Assembly: GCF_028551255.1 (NCBI RefSeq)
Contig: NZ_CP117029.1
Span: 2,976,001 to 3,040,000 of the forward strand
DNA: 64,000 nt
DNA from: Vibrio tubiashii
Lineage (GTDB): Bacteria; Pseudomonadota; Gammaproteobacteria; Enterobacterales; Vibrionaceae
Direction: 5' to 3'
In this document: positions 49,649 through 59,880 of the stretch, piece after piece
How positions within the stretch are numbered: position 1 is the first letter of the stretch
How the letters are laid out: every line of letters starts with the position of its first letter
Program-made: the position numbers and the translations under genes
The notes under the pieces: generated by a model
What the model was told of the DNA's origin: nothing
Seen by the model: the letters and a program-made list of their open reading frames with translations, nothing else
Databases searched by the model: none

Positions 49649-51850
49649 TTAACTCAGATCTTGTGGCTCAATATCTAAGCTCCAACGCACTTTCTTCGCA
49701 TTTGGCAACATTTGGATTGCAGGCTTAGCGCTTGCGAGTAGCTTTTGCATTAGGGGCCGACTTTGGGTTTGCAGCAGAAGTTGCCAACGATACTTACCCG
49801 CGCGTTTTGCTAGCGGTGCAGGTGTCGGCCCAAGCACTTGGCAATAGTCATCAAATAGAGGATGCGCCTCTAGTGTATGGCGAACCTGACGAAGAAATTC
49901 CTCGACAGGCTGAGAGTGATTTGCTTCTGCTTTAAACAGGGTCAGAAACGAATACGGTGGTAACTGCGCTAGCTTTCTCTCTTGTAAAGCCGTTTCAGCG
50001 AAGTGGCGATAACTCTTAGTTAATAACGCTTGCAGTAGGCTATGTTCTGGGTGGTGGGTTTGCAGCACTACCTCACCCGGCTTGCTTGCACGCCCTGCCC
50101 GTCCAGCTACCTGTATAAACAATTGTGCCAGACGCTCAGACGCTCGGAAATCACTGCTGTAAAGAGAGCCATCCACATCTAATAGTGCTACCAGAGTAAC
50201 GTCTGGGAAGTGATGACCTTTAGCCAACATTTGCGTACCAATCAAGATCTGATACTCACCATTACGGATCGCCCCCAATGCACTCTCTAAGCTGCCTTTT
50301 CGGCGAGTGCTGTCTCGATCAATTCGAATGGTTTTAAATTCAGGAAAGAGTTCAGCAAGCTGTTTTTCTAACTGCTCGGTTCCAACGCCTACTGTCACCA
50401 AGTGCGTCGAACCACAGCCCTGACATTGATGAATAATCGGCTGCTGTGAGCCACAGTGGTGGCAGCGAATTTCATTGCTGTTCTGGTGATAGGTATAGTA
50501 AGCATCACAACGTTTACATTCCGCAATCCAACCACATTCATGACACATCAACGCTGGAGAAAAGCCGCGTCGGTTTAAAAAAAGCATCACTTGGTTGCCT
50601 GCCTTTAAATGGCGGCGCATTTCGGCGATGAGTGGCGCAGAAAGACCACTCTCAAGGTATAGCCCTTTCACATCTAGCACTTTGTTGGTCGTTGGCGTCG
50701 CCGCTCCCGCTCGGGAAGAAAGCACTAAATGATGGTACTTACCACTCAAGGCGTTATGTAGAGTTTCTAAAGCTGGCGTGGCTGAGCCAAGTACAATGGG
50801 GATCTGCTCTTTGTTGGCACGCATCACTGCCACATCACGCGCATGGTAGCGCAGACTATCTTGCTGCTTATACGAAGCATCATGCTCTTCATCAACAATG
50901 ATAATGCCAAGGTTGGCAAAAGGCGTGAGCAGTGCAGAGCGAGTACCAATCACAATGCCAGCGGCGTTATCACGCGCGCTAAGCCAAGCGTTAAGTCGCT
51001 CTGTATCATTTAAACCAGAGTGCACTACCTCAACTGGAACATTAAAACGTTTTCTAAACCGGTTAATGGTTTGTGGCGTTAACCCTATCTCGGGCACAAG
51101 AACTAGCGCTTGCCTGCCTTGCTCAAGCACAGGCTTAATCAGGTTGAGGTACACTTCCGTTTTACCAGATCCCGTTACCCCCTCTAACAGGTAACAAGCG
51201 AAACCTTCATTACTATTCACTGTCGCAATCGCCACCGCCTGCTCAGAATTTAGCTTTGGCTTATCGACATCAGCTTCAACGTCATGTTTCCACTCACGAA
51301 TCACTGGTCTTTTTTCTATCGATTCAATCCAGCCTTTTTCCGCCAAGGTCTTTAGCACAGATGAACTGATCTCTTCATCGACAAAACGTTGATGCGGAAT
51401 CGAGCCTGACTCCAACATATGCATCACTTTAGCTTGTTTCACCGCGCGGCCGAAACCCGCCATCAGTTGATCGCGACCACTCGCGGTGAGCTGCCATTCC
51501 ACCAGCGTCGCGAAATCAGCGTCTTTACCTTTTCGCAGCGCACTTGGCATGGCATTAAACAAAGTATCACCAAGCGGATACTGGTAAAACTGACTACACC
51601 AAAAGAGTAAAGAGTAGAGCTTTTCAGGCCACACAGGCTGGTTATCCAACACATGCTTAATCGGCTTAAGCTTATCAAGACTGAACTCTGACTCATTCAC
51701 CAACGCGGTGACAATGCCAACAAGAGTTTGACGACCAAAAGGGACAGAGACACGCCCACCAATGATAGGAAATAGGTGGTTAGGGATCTGATAATCAAAC
51801 TGTTTGTCGAGAGGCACAGGCAATGCCACGCGCGCAATTGTTGGTCGCAT
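49649..51850 (-). CDS. priA: Primosomal protein N' (replication restart helicase)
   Basis: Superfamily 2 3'-5' helicase restarting stalled forks. 733 residues: 3'-BD domain at the N terminus (VALPVPLDKQFDYQIP), Walker A GVTGSGKTEVY, DEEHDASYKQ, GSATPALET, a zinc-binding cysteine array (CHECGWIAECKRC, CHHCGS, CQGCGS), and a C-terminal domain. Length matches E. coli (732 aa). Divergent from rpmE. Confidence 0.97.
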   Translation of the reverse strand: MRPTIARVALPVPLDKQFDYQIPNHLFPIIGGRVSVPFGRQTLVGIVTALVNESEFSLDKLKPIKHVLDNQPVWPEKLYSLLFWCSQFYQYPLGDTLFNAMPSALRKGKDADFATLVEWQLTASGRDQLMAGFGRAVKQAKVMHMLESGSIPHQRFVDEEISSSVLKTLAEKGWIESIEKRPVIREWKHDVEADVDKPKLNSEQAVAIATVNSNEGFACYLLEGVTGSGKTEVYLNLIKPVLEQGRQALVLVPEIGLTPQTINRFRKRFNVPVEVVHSGLNDTERLNAWLSARDNAAGIVIGTRSALLTPFANLGIIIVDEEHDASYKQQDSLRYHARDVAVMRANKEQIPIVLGSATPALETLHNALSGKYHHLVLSSRAGAATPTTNKVLDVKGLYLESGLSAPLIAEMRRHLKAGNQVMLFLNRRGFSPALMCHECGWIAECKRCDAYYTYHQNSNEIRCHHCGSQQPIIHQCQGCGSTHLVTVGVGTEQLEKQLAELFPEFKTIRIDRDSTRRKGSLESALGAIRNGEYQILIGTQMLAKGHHFPDVTLVALLDVDGSLYSSDFRASERLAQLFIQVAGRAGRASKPGEVVLQTHHPEHSLLQALLTKSYRHFAETALQERKLAQLPPYSFLTLFKAEANHSQPVEEFLRQVRHTLEAHPLFDDYCQVLGPTPAPLAKRAGKYRWQLLLQTQSRPLMQKLLASAKPAIQMLPNAKKVRWSLDIEPQDLS

Positions 51851-52133
51851 AATAGGCTATACAGCTAAGTGAGAGGTTACGTAAGCTAGTCTAAGGGAAA
51901 AGGCTAGCAGTGGAAAGAGAGCGCGATTCAAGCATCAAGAATAACTTAGGCTAAAAAAGTAGCGATTTCGGGTCTAAACTGGTTGATCCTAAGTCAGGTA
52001 TTCATTACTATATCGCGCCTTAGTGATATGGCTAGCTTTACAGCAGCGGTATCCGAAAAGGTTTTTTATTAACTACGTGTGGTGTCCGGCTTAGAATCGG
52101 ATAGCGACACGGCCTATATTTAGAGGTTCTCCC

Positions 52134-52352
52134 ATGAAAGCTGGTATCCACCCAGAATACAAAGCAGTAAAAGCGACTTGTTCTTGCGGTAACTCTTTTG
52201 AGTTCAACTCAACTCTAGCTAAAGAGTCTATCCACCTAGACGTATGTGACAAATGTCACCCATTCTACACTGGTAAGCAACGTATCGTTGATACAGGTGG
52301 CCGTGTTGATCGCTTCAACAAGCGTTTCGGTGCTCTATCAAGCAAGAAGTAA
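52134..52352 (+). CDS. rpmE: 50S ribosomal protein L31 (zinc-binding type)
   Basis: 72 residues starting [10 protein letters not shown]. Zinc ligands are the CSC pair near 16-18 and CDKC near 37-40, so this is the C+ form, not the zinc-independent ykgM type. Divergent from priA as in E. coli. SD GAGGT is placed before ATG 52134. Confidence 0.96.
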   Translation: MKAGIHPEYKAVKATCSCGNSFEFNSTLAKESIHLDVCDKCHPFYTGKQRIVDTGGRVDRFNKRFGALSSKK

Positions 52353-52371
52353 TTTCTTCTTAGCCGAATCT

Positions 52372-52397
52372 AAAAAGGACGCTCACGCGTCCTTTTT
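52372..52397 (+). terminator. Terminator after rpmE
   Basis: AAAAAGGACGC-TCAC-GCGTCCTTTTTT is a perfect hairpin with a T6 tail. Confidence 0.9.
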
Positions 52398-52608
52398 TGT
52401 TATCTGTCACTTACGCAATATCCATTTTGCAGAGTAATCTATTATTAATTTTAATATTCGCTAGCCATATCTCTGTTCATCTGGTCTTATCTCCAGTCAT
52501 TTACTACTTTTTATTGCTTCGGCTCGCATTCTGACCTAGGCAGCTTGACTTAGTTACTCTAGAATGGATTTCCCCATTCCATATAATTATTAATGAGTAC
52601 CTACACCT

Positions 52609-53886
52609 ATGTCAGACGACAATCGCCAAGAAGTATCCCCAGAAGAACAGTTTCGTCAGCAAGCTTTGGATTATCATGCTTACCCAACTCCAGGTAAAAT
52701 TGCAGTCGCACTAACAACACCAGCAGAAACGGCAAAAGATCTTGCTCTAGCCTATAGTCCTGGTGTGGCAGAGCCTGTACGTGAAATCGCACAAAACGCT
52801 GACAACGTCTACAAGTACACATCAAAAGGCAACATGGTTGCTGTTATCTCAAATGGTACGGCGATTCTTGGTCTTGGCAATTTAGGTCCTCTAGCATCTA
52901 AACCTGTAATGGAAGGTAAGTCTCTGCTTTTCAAACGCTTTGCGGGTTTAGATTCAATTGATATTGAAGTAAAGCACCGTACTATCGAAGAGTTTGTCGA
53001 TACCGTTGCTAACATCGCCGATACTTTTGGCGGTATTAACCTAGAAGACATCAAAGCGCCAGACTGTTTCGAAATCGAAAAGCAGTTGATTGAGCGTTGT
53101 GATGTACCTGTTTTCCACGATGACCAGCACGGTACGGCGATTGTTACCGCAGCAGGTATGCTTAATGCCATTGAACTTCAAGGGAAGAAGTTAGAAGACG
53201 CAACAATTGTGTGTCTCGGTGCAGGTGCAGCAGCAGTAGCATGTATGGAGCTACTGATTAAGTGTGGCGCGATGCGTGAGAAAATCTACATGCTTGACCG
53301 TAAAGGTGTTATCCACACTCGTCGTGACGATCTTAACGAATACAAACAGCTATTCGCAAACAACACCGATAAGCGCACACTAGAAGACGTTATCGAAGGT
53401 GCTGACCTGTTCCTTGGTGTATCAGGCCCTAACCTACTCTCTCCAGAAGCTCTTCAGTTAATGGCAGACAAACCTGTGGTCTTTGCGTGTTCTAACCCAG
53501 ATCCAGAGATCAAGCCTGAACTTGCTCACGAAGTACGTAACGATCTGATCATGGGTACTGGGCGCAGTGATTACCCTAACCAAGTAAATAACGTATTGTG
53601 CTTCCCATTCATCTTCCGCGGTGCGTTAGACGTGCGCGCAAGTGAAATTAACGATGAAATGAAACTGGCAGCGGTAGACGCTATTCGCCAACTAGCGAAA
53701 GAAGAAGTGCCAGCCGAAGTACTATCAGCTGCTGGCGTTGATGCACTGTCATTTGGTCCTGGTTACATCATTCCAAAGCCAATGGATCCACGTCTATTGC
53801 CTCGTGTTGCTAAAGCCGTTGCTCAGGCCGCTGTTGACTCAGGTGTTGCTCGCATTGAAATGCCAGAAAATTATATGGCCGAGTAG
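52609..53886 (+). CDS. Malic enzyme, short form (oxaloacetate-decarboxylating)
   Basis: Converts malate to pyruvate and CO2 with NAD(P)+. 425 residues with YSPGVAEPVREIA, the metal-binding DIKAPDCFEIE, HDDQHGTAIVTAAG and the Rossmann GAGAAAVACMELL. It corresponds to the N-terminal malic-enzyme part of E. coli MaeB (759 aa) but lacks the phosphotransacetylase-like domain. Cofactor preference cannot be told by eye. No clear Shine-Dalgarno before ATG 52609. Monocistronic. Confidence 0.92.
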   Translation: MSDDNRQEVSPEEQFRQQALDYHAYPTPGKIAVALTTPAETAKDLALAYSPGVAEPVREIAQNADNVYKYTSKGNMVAVISNGTAILGLGNLGPLASKPVMEGKSLLFKRFAGLDSIDIEVKHRTIEEFVDTVANIADTFGGINLEDIKAPDCFEIEKQLIERCDVPVFHDDQHGTAIVTAAGMLNAIELQGKKLEDATIVCLGAGAAAVACMELLIKCGAMREKIYMLDRKGVIHTRRDDLNEYKQLFANNTDKRTLEDVIEGADLFLGVSGPNLLSPEALQLMADKPVVFACSNPDPEIKPELAHEVRNDLIMGTGRSDYPNQVNNVLCFPFIFRGALDVRASEINDEMKLAAVDAIRQLAKEEVPAEVLSAAGVDALSFGPGYIIPKPMDPRLLPRVAKAVAQAAVDSGVARIEMPENYMAE

Positions 53887-53913
53887 GTTAGCTAAGAAAT
53901 CTCTTCGAGAACG

Positions 53914-53945
53914 AAAAAACCGCTGTTAAGACAGCGGTTTTTTTT
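53914..53945. terminator. Terminator between the malic enzyme gene and metJ
   Basis: AAAAAACCGCTGT-TAAG-ACAGCGGTTTTTT is a perfect stem with A and T runs, serving both convergent genes. Confidence 0.92.
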
Positions 53946-53990
53946 ATTTCAATATCGTCAGCGTGCGAAAATTAGGTGCGACTATTTTTA

Positions 53991-54308
53991 TTATTCGTCG
54001 AAAGATTCGAACTCAATTCCCATCTCTGTCATCAGTTTTTTCACTTCAGCAGGGAGATCGTCTGGGCGGTCTTTACGTAAATCTTCATCGGTCGGCAGTG
54101 GCTGCCCGGTATATGCATGCAAAAAAGCTTCACACAATAGCTCGCTATTTGTTGCGTGGCGCAGGTTATTAATCTGGCGGCGGGTACGCTCATCAGTCAA
54201 AACCTTTAATACTTTCAATGGAATAGAAACTGTAATCTTCTTTACTTGTTCGCTTTTCTTTCCATGCTCAGCATATGGGCTAATGTATTCGCCATTCCAA
54301 TCTGCCAT
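53991..54308 (-). CDS. metJ: Methionine regulon repressor MetJ
   Basis: Ribbon-helix-helix repressor using SAM as corepressor. 105 residues, the E. coli length. The DNA-binding strand is [13 protein letters not shown], followed by [21 protein letters not shown]. Divergent from metBL with four met boxes between, so it is probably autoregulated and represses metBL and metF. Confidence 0.97.
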   Translation of the reverse strand: MADWNGEYISPYAEHGKKSEQVKKITVSIPLKVLKVLTDERTRRQINNLRHATNSELLCEAFLHAYTGQPLPTDEDLRKDRPDDLPAEVKKLMTEMGIEFESFDE

Positions 54309-54381
54309 TGCGCACCTTTCGTTATTTATTATGGTTAAAAATAGAATCCCTAATTTTAGCGGTATTTATAGCCACAAGCAA

Positions 54382-54413
54382 AGACATATAGACGTCTAGA
54401 AGTGTTGACGTCC
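54382..54413. promoter_or_regulatory. MetJ operator, four tandem met boxes
   Basis: Contiguous 8-mers AGACATAT, AGACGTCT (perfect), AGAAGTGT and TGACGTCC lie between metJ and metB. MetJ dimers bind such tandem boxes cooperatively. Confidence 0.88.
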
Positions 54414-54527
54414 ACAAAAATGATAAGTAAAGTGGAAAGGCATGGGATTGGAATAACATATATCTAACAAGATAAAGGTATAGCGTATTCCCAAATAGAA
54501 GTCACTAAAGTTCGAAAGGAAACACTT

Positions 54528-55694
54528 ATGAGCACCCGCAAACCAGCCACAATCGCGGTACGTACTGGTATCGAGTCCGACACTCAACATCACGCAGTTG
54601 TTCCACCTATTTACCTCTCGACGAATTATGGCTTCCCAGCCTTTGGTGATGTACCAAAGTACGATTACACCCGCTCAGGCAACCCAAACCGCGGGCTACT
54701 CGAAACTGCTCTATTTGAACTTGAGTCAGGTAAAGGCGCGGTCGTGACCAACTGTGGTACTTCAGCGCTGAATCTATGGGTATCCGCTTTCCTTGGCCCA
54801 GATGACCTTATCATCGCACCTCACGATTGCTACGGTGGTACTTACCGTCTATTCAATACCCGTGCAAATAAAGGTGATTTCAAAGTTCTATTTGTTGATC
54901 AATCTAACGAACAAGCCTTTGCTGAAGCCCTAGCTAAAAAGCCCAAACTGATCCTATTGGAAACACCATCGAACCCGCTAGTTCGTGTCGTCGACATCGC
55001 AGACGTATGTGAGAAGGCCAAACAAGTTGGTGCTCTAGTAGCTGTAGACAATACCTTTTTGACACCCGTGTTCCAAAAGCCTTTAGACCTTGGCGCCGAC
55101 TTTGTTGTTCACTCAACCACTAAGTATATCAATGGTCACTCTGATGTTATTGGCGGTGTTGTCATTACCAAAACTGAAGAACACGCTGAAGAGCTCGCTT
55201 GGTGGGGTAACTGTATTGGTGCAACAGGCACACCATTTGATAGCTACATGACATTGCGCGGCATCCGAACTCTGGGGGCGCGAATGAAGGTACATGAAGA
55301 AAGCTCTCGCCAAATTTTAGGCTTCTTACAGACCCAAGATTTAGTCGGTAATATCTATCACCCTAGCCTGCCTGAGCATCCAGGCCATGAGATTGCTAAA
55401 AAGCAGCAAACTGGCTTTGGTTCTATGCTCAGCTTCGAATTCGCGGGTAGCTTTGAACAACTTAAATTCTTTGTTGGTGAACTAGAGCTTTTCTCACTTG
55501 CTGAATCTCTCGGCGGTGTAGAGAGCCTAATCTGTCACCCTGCGTCAATGACACATAGGGCAATGGGAGAGGAAGCACTTGCAGAGGCTGGTGTTTCCCA
55601 ACAACTGCTGCGCCTGTCGGTTGGACTTGAAGATGCAGAAGATTTAATTGCTGACCTTGAACAAGCTTTCGCAAAAGCTAAGGAAGCCTTCTAA
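54528..55694 (+). CDS. metB: Cystathionine gamma-synthase
   Basis: PLP enzyme joining O-succinylhomoserine and cysteine. 388 residues with SGNPNRGLLETALFELE, ETPSNPLVRVVDI, the PLP Lys in VHSTTKYINGHSDVIGG (about residue 200) and SLGGVESLICHPASMTH. SD AAAGGAAA precedes ATG 54528. Its last base overlaps the metL start. Confidence 0.95.
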   Translation: MSTRKPATIAVRTGIESDTQHHAVVPPIYLSTNYGFPAFGDVPKYDYTRSGNPNRGLLETALFELESGKGAVVTNCGTSALNLWVSAFLGPDDLIIAPHDCYGGTYRLFNTRANKGDFKVLFVDQSNEQAFAEALAKKPKLILLETPSNPLVRVVDIADVCEKAKQVGALVAVDNTFLTPVFQKPLDLGADFVVHSTTKYINGHSDVIGGVVITKTEEHAEELAWWGNCIGATGTPFDSYMTLRGIRTLGARMKVHEESSRQILGFLQTQDLVGNIYHPSLPEHPGHEIAKKQQTGFGSMLSFEFAGSFEQLKFFVGELELFSLAESLGGVESLICHPASMTHRAMGEEALAEAGVSQQLLRLSVGLEDAEDLIADLEQAFAKAKEAF

Positions 55695-58105
55695 TGTCTA
55701 CTCAACGTCAACTCCATAAGTTTGGTGGAAGCAGCCTAGCCGATCCTGAATGCTACCGCCGCGTCGTCGGTATCTTAAAAGAATATTCACAATCAGAAGA
55801 TCTGATTGTTGTTTCAGCAGCAGATAAAACGACCAACCGTTTGATTGCATTTCTCGAAGCCCTCAATAAAGATGGCCGTATTGCTCATGAAGAACTCCAA
55901 GCACTACGCCAGTTTCAAACTGAACTGATTGAAACGCTTATTGAAGGAGAAATAAAACAGCAGCTACTCGCTACTTTAAATGATGAGTTCAGCACCTTGG
56001 GCGAGTTGACTTATCCGCTCAACGAAGCCGAGAAAGCAGCTGTTTTAGGTCATGGCGAAGTGTGGTCTTCACGCCTATTGGCAGCACTGCTCAATCAACA
56101 CTCCCTACCTGCTGTGGCTCAGGATGCTCGCGCATTTTTACGTGCTGAAGCGGGCACTCAGCCTGAAGTCGACTTTGGTGCTTCTTACCCGCTCACTAAA
56201 GAAGTATTAGTGCAACACGCTCATCATAGAGTGGTGATAACTGGCTTTATGGCTCAAGATAGCCAAGGGCATACGGTGTTACTAGGGCGTAATGGTTCTG
56301 ACTATTCAGCAACCGTTATCGGCGCGCTGGCAGAAGCGAAACGCGTAACGATTTGGAGTGATGTAGCAGGTGTATACAGCGCGGACCCAAGGTTAGTATC
56401 AGATGCCTGTCTTCTACCGTTATTACGCTTAGATGAAGCCAGTGAGCTTGCTAGACTTGCTGCCCCTGTACTGCATAGCCGTACGTTACAACCCGTCGCT
56501 CAAAGTGCGATGGATCTACATCTTCGTTGCAGCTACCAACCAGAATCTGGTTCTACACGCATAGAACGTGTGCTTGCCTCTGGTCGCGGTGCAAAAATCA
56601 TCTCATCACTAGATGAAGTGCTATTAATTCAACTCAATTTCACCTCTGGTCATGATTTCCAACGAGTCGAAAATGAGGTACTTGCAAGCCTCAAGCGAGC
56701 ACAGCTTGAACCACTGACTTATGAAGCTCAAGCCGACCAACATTGCTTACGTCTCGCTTATACAAGTGAAATAGTAGGCGGCGCTTTAGAGTATCTACAA
56801 GACGCAGCAATTGAAGCAGAGATTAAGCTTAAAGAAGGTTATTCGATGGTAGCCGCGGTAGGAGCTGGCGTAACCAAGAATGCCAACCACTGCTATGGTT
56901 TCTACCAGCAACTAAAATCTTCACCTGTCGAGTTTATTTCAGAATCGCTGTCTGGGCTCAGCTTAGTTGCCGTTTTACGCACCACCGATACTAAACCCTT
57001 GGTTAAAGCTATTCATAGCCAATTGTTCCAAGCCCAGAAACGTGTCGCTATTGCCCTGTGTGGTAAAGGCAATATCGGCTCAAGCTGGTTAGAACTGTTC
57101 ACCGAGCAAAAGAGCGAACTTGAAAAGCGTCATGGTATGAACTTTGAGTTAGTGGCTGTGATTGATAGCCAAACTTATTGGTTCGACCCGAAAGGGATTG
57201 ATGCCAGCCAAGTTAGCGCTCATTTCGATGACGAGGCGATTAGCCACGAAGGAAGCGACTGGATTGAAAAACTCGGGGCTATTCAAGGCTATGATGATCT
57301 TGTTGTGTTGGATGTGACTGCCAGTCAAACCTTAGCCCAGCGCTACTTAGAAATTGCAGAGCAAGGCATGCACCTAATCTCGGCAAATAAAGTGGCGGGG
57401 TCAGCTTCTAGCCAATACTACCATCAGGTTCAAGACGCCTTCGCAAAGATAAATCGTCATTGGCTTTACAATGCCACCGTTGGCGCAGGGCTGCCAATAA
57501 ACCACACAGTTCGAGACCTGCGTGAAAGTGGCGATGACATTATCGCATTATCAGGTATTTTCTCAGGCACCCTCTCGTGGCTATTCCAACAATACGATGG
57601 CAGTGTTCCTTTTGCTGAGCTGGTAGACCTAGCGTGGCAACAAGGTTTAACTGAGCCCGACCCGCGCAGTGACTTAGACGGTTCAGACGTTATGCGCAAA
57701 CTCGTCATCCTCGCGCGCGAGTCAGGCCTTGCACTGGAGCCAGAAGCAGTAAAAGTTGAAAGCTTAGTGCCTACAGAGCTCGCTGAGCTATCTCTAGATG
57801 AATTCCTTGATAAGAGTGCGCTATTAAGCGAACTGCTCGCAGAGCGCCTTGAGAAAGCTCAGCGCGAAGACAAAGTGCTTCGTTATGTCGCAAGATTAGA
57901 GAAAAATGGTACTGCAACGGTAGGTGTTGAAGCGCTAAGCAAAGAGCATGCTCTCGCGAACTTACTGCCATGTGACAATATATTCGCTATCGAGAGTAAG
58001 TGGTACAAAGACAATCCACTTGTTATCAGAGGCCCTGGCGCAGGCAGAGAAGTCACCGCAGGTGCGATTCAATCTGATTTGAACCTCCTCTCAAGTTTAC
58101 TCTAA
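55694..58105 (+). CDS. metL: Bifunctional aspartokinase II / homoserine dehydrogenase II
   Basis: 803 residues. The N-terminal aspartate kinase (KFGGSSLADPECYR at the start, GRNGSDYSATVIGAL) is followed by a degenerate ACT regulatory region and a C-terminal homoserine dehydrogenase (GKGNIGSSWLELF, SANKVAGSAS, NATVGAGLPI, DLDGSDVMRKL). Pairing with metB in an operon under MetJ marks it as MetL rather than ThrA. Ends before a terminator. Confidence 0.95.
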   Translation: MSTQRQLHKFGGSSLADPECYRRVVGILKEYSQSEDLIVVSAADKTTNRLIAFLEALNKDGRIAHEELQALRQFQTELIETLIEGEIKQQLLATLNDEFSTLGELTYPLNEAEKAAVLGHGEVWSSRLLAALLNQHSLPAVAQDARAFLRAEAGTQPEVDFGASYPLTKEVLVQHAHHRVVITGFMAQDSQGHTVLLGRNGSDYSATVIGALAEAKRVTIWSDVAGVYSADPRLVSDACLLPLLRLDEASELARLAAPVLHSRTLQPVAQSAMDLHLRCSYQPESGSTRIERVLASGRGAKIISSLDEVLLIQLNFTSGHDFQRVENEVLASLKRAQLEPLTYEAQADQHCLRLAYTSEIVGGALEYLQDAAIEAEIKLKEGYSMVAAVGAGVTKNANHCYGFYQQLKSSPVEFISESLSGLSLVAVLRTTDTKPLVKAIHSQLFQAQKRVAIALCGKGNIGSSWLELFTEQKSELEKRHGMNFELVAVIDSQTYWFDPKGIDASQVSAHFDDEAISHEGSDWIEKLGAIQGYDDLVVLDVTASQTLAQRYLEIAEQGMHLISANKVAGSASSQYYHQVQDAFAKINRHWLYNATVGAGLPINHTVRDLRESGDDIIALSGIFSGTLSWLFQQYDGSVPFAELVDLAWQQGLTEPDPRSDLDGSDVMRKLVILARESGLALEPEAVKVESLVPTELAELSLDEFLDKSALLSELLAERLEKAQREDKVLRYVARLEKNGTATVGVEALSKEHALANLLPCDNIFAIESKWYKDNPLVIRGPGAGREVTAGAIQSDLNLLSSLL

Positions 58106-58110
58106 CTCAC

Positions 58111-58139
58111 AAAGGCGCTGATCTCCTCAGCGTCTTTTT
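58111..58139 (+). terminator. Terminator after metBL
   Basis: AAGGCGCTGA and TCAGCGTCTT form a 10-bp stem with one G-T pair and a TCTCC loop, ending in a T run. Confidence 0.8.
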
Positions 58140-58261
58140 ACTTTATTCTCTTTCAATCCCATATCAATTTACTTCAACTAAACTTGAAGTCAGCTCATGA
58201 TTAAGTTGAAAAATATTCATAATCACATTATTGACATTAAATCGTATTCAATACATTCTGT

Positions 58262-58285
58262 AGACATATAGACGTCTAAACGTCG
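58262..58285 (+). promoter_or_regulatory. MetJ operator upstream of metF, three met boxes
   Basis: AGACATAT, AGACGTCT and AAACGTCG are contiguous 8-mers. The first two are identical to the first two boxes at metJ/metB. Confidence 0.85.
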
Positions 58286-58299
58286 ATTTGAAATTTTAG

Positions 58300-59226
<927 letters not shown>

Positions 59227-59278
59227 GTAATATTGAAAAATGACTAAGTATTGCTTGGTCATTTTTGCCCGCTGAAAG

Positions 59279-59310
59279 CAAAAAGGCTGAACCTGAGTTC
59301 AGCCTTTTTT
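59279..59310. terminator. Bidirectional terminator metF / zapB
   Basis: AAAAGGCTGAAC-CTGA-GTTCAGCCTTTT is a perfect 12-bp stem flanked by A and T runs. Confidence 0.92.
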
Positions 59311-59324
59311 AATGCGAGTAGTGA

Positions 59325-59567
59325 TTACTCTACTTCATCCATTTTGCCAAGTAGGCTACGGATGCGCTCTTGCCAAGCAGAGTGCTCTTGCTGCATTTGC
59401 TGAGCTTTTTGTTCTAGCTCTTCACGGTTGCTACGTAGTTCGTTTGCTTCAGTTGCTAGCTTTTCTTTCTCTTCTTTCAGTTCTTCAACTTCCATTTGTA
59501 GAAGAGCAATTGTATCTACTGCAGTTTGGATTTTTGCTTCTAGTTGTTCTAATACTTCAAAAGACAT
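59325..59567 (-). CDS. zapB: Septal-ring coiled-coil protein ZapB
   Basis: 80-residue cytoplasmic coiled coil that links ZapA/FtsZ to MatP. Almost the whole chain is heptad-patterned ([40 protein letters not shown]). Length equals E. coli ZapB (81 aa). Divergent from glpX, the same neighbourhood as in E. coli (glpX-glpK-glpF-zapB), although glpFK are not here. Confidence 0.93.
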   Translation of the reverse strand: MSFEVLEQLEAKIQTAVDTIALLQMEVEELKEEKEKLATEANELRSNREELEQKAQQMQQEHSAWQERIRSLLGKMDEVE

Positions 59568-59880
59568 CTTAGCCTACCTATCTATTATTCGGAGAAGGTT
59601 TTGGTCACCTATGTTCCAAAACCATTTGCAACCATTCTACTCAGCCGAGAGCGGATAAACACGCCCTATATTGTAGTTTTTTTGCCATTCGATTAAAAAA
59701 ACAGCGTAAATTGACAATGGTCTTACATCCCTCAAGCGAGCGACATCTATTTGTTAATTTAACCTGTTAGATTGATCCAGTTCAATGGCTGTTCGAGCAA
59801 AAAGGCAAACGTTTCCTTTCTGATATGATAAGATCCTGCCGTTTTTGTTTTTCTCTCTTTCCTAATACTTTGGAGTCTTC
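59568..59880. other. Divergent promoter region zapB <-> glpX
   Basis: About 310 bases without a gene. It holds a GCAAACGTTT palindrome (59805-59814) and a TATGAT-like -10 shortly before glpX. Nothing else was recognised. Confidence 0.5.
59805..59814. promoter_or_regulatory. LacI-type palindrome upstream of glpX
   Basis: GCAAACGTTT followed by CC resembles both the PurR core and the Cra site TGAAACGTTTCA. Cra would suit a gluconeogenic enzyme; the assignment is open. Confidence 0.4.

Noticed and set aside
52609..53886. Malic enzyme considered as a truncated maeB
   Set aside because: The reading frame ends cleanly after a complete malic-enzyme domain and is followed at once by a strong terminator, so it is a natural short form.
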